Shown: positions 5,603-6,078 of the stretch, one piece after another
Layout of the letters: every line of letters begins with the position of its first letter
How positions within the stretch are numbered: position 1 is the first letter of the stretch
From: Peptostreptococcaceae bacterium
GTDB lineage: Bacteria > Bacillota > Clostridia > Peptostreptococcales > Peptostreptococcaceae
Direction: 5' to 3'
NCBI GenBank assembly: GCA_029983575.1
Contig: JASBZE010000094.1
Coordinates: 1-6,078 of the forward strand
Length of the DNA: 6,078 nt
Program-made: the position numbers and the translations under genes
Notes under the pieces: model-generated
What the model was told of the DNA's origin: nothing
Database searches by the model: none
The model's input: the letters and a program-made list of their open reading frames with translations, nothing else

Positions 5603-5995
5603 ATGGCGAACGTACAATACTACGGAACAGGAAGAAGAAAACACGCAATTGCAAGAGTAAGACTTGTAGCTGGAGAAGGAAATATCACAGTAAACGGTAA
5701 AGATCTTAATGAATACTTCGATTATGAAACACTAATCAGAGACGTAAAGAGACCTCTAACTGTTACTGGTAACGAAAATAAATACGATGTTATAGTTAAG
5801 GTAGAAGGTGGAGGATTCACTGGTCAAGCTGGTGCAATCAGACACGGAATTTCAAGAGCTTTAATAAAAGCTGACGATGAGCTTAGATCTACACTTAAAA
5901 AAGAAGGTTTCTTAACAAGAGACGCAAGAATGAAGGAAAGAAAGAAATACGGTCTTAAGGCAGCAAGAAGAGCTCCACAATTCAGTAAGAGATAG
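5603..5995 (+). CDS. rpsI: 30S ribosomal protein S9
   Basis: The 130-residue product is full length for bacterial S9. It begins with the typical VQYYGTGRRKHAIARVRL, has the conserved GGGFTGQAGAIRHGISRAL block (69-87), the LKKEGFLTRDARMKERKKYG segment, and the invariant C-terminal tail ending APQFSKR, whose final arginine reaches the ribosomal P-site tRNA (family knowledge). A GGAAGGAGG site (5587-5595) lies seven bases before the ATG. It is the last gene of the rplM-rpsI operon and is followed by an intrinsic terminator at 6046-6069. Confidence 0.98.
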   Translation: MANVQYYGTGRRKHAIARVRLVAGEGNITVNGKDLNEYFDYETLIRDVKRPLTVTGNENKYDVIVKVEGGGFTGQAGAIRHGISRALIKADDELRSTLKKEGFLTRDARMKERKKYGLKAARRAPQFSKR

Positions 5996-6045
5996 TATTT
6001 CGATTATTTACACAAACAACTTTACACATAAACACATAACAATTG

Positions 6046-6069
6046 AGGCTGCCAATGGCAGCCTTTTTT
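6046..6069 (+). terminator. Intrinsic terminator of rplM-rpsI
   Basis: AGGCTGCC (6046-6053) and GGCAGCCT (6057-6064) form a perfect GC-rich 8-bp stem with an AAT loop, followed by a T run through 6069. It sits 50 bp after the rpsI stop codon on the same strand. The intervening 5996-6045 is AT-rich, with no gene or other structure seen. Confidence 0.92.
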
Positions 6070-6078
6070 ATGTTCTTA

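Overview
The window comes from a low-GC, anaerobic, Gram-positive-type genome. The best fit is a clostridial relative of the Peptostreptococcaceae (inference). The main reason is the large minus-strand gene, which encodes an exported papain-type protease with three cell-wall-binding type 2 (CWB2) repeats. This is the architecture and size of Clostridioides difficile Cwp84. AT-rich intergenic DNA, strong AGGAGG-type ribosome binding sites and TTGACA/TATAAT-type promoters agree with this.

Layout, left to right. Positions 1-25 hold the first eight codons of a minus-strand gene that looks like ilvC, cut by the window edge. Positions 82-1779 (minus) are ilvB, the catalytic subunit of acetolactate synthase. 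The two form the start of a branched-chain amino acid operon read leftward, with no ilvN between them. Ahead of ilvB lie a likely promoter (1908-1936) and a stem-loop followed by a T-rich run just before the ribosome binding site, which looks like an attenuator.

Positions about 2020-2554 hold no credible gene. They contain the most unusual structure in the window: five hairpin elements starting at 2040, 2158, 2281, 2401 and 2519, a repeat period of 118-123 bp. Four carry a 32-35 nt structured core. Two of these four have the core in the opposite orientation to the other two. Outer stems differ between elements but stay paired. The fifth is a minimal version that sits where the terminator of the protease gene should be. 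I do not recognise this family.

Positions 2570-4954 (minus) are the Cwp84-like cell-wall protease. A compact divergent promoter region (4996-5065) separates it from the plus-strand rplM-rpsI operon (ribosomal proteins L13 and S9, 5155-5995), which has a leader hairpin and ends in a clear intrinsic terminator at 6046-6069.

The genes form three independent units: amino acid biosynthesis, surface-protein processing and ribosome assembly. Nothing in the window links them functionally. The new biology, if any, is in the hairpin array between ilvB and the protease gene.
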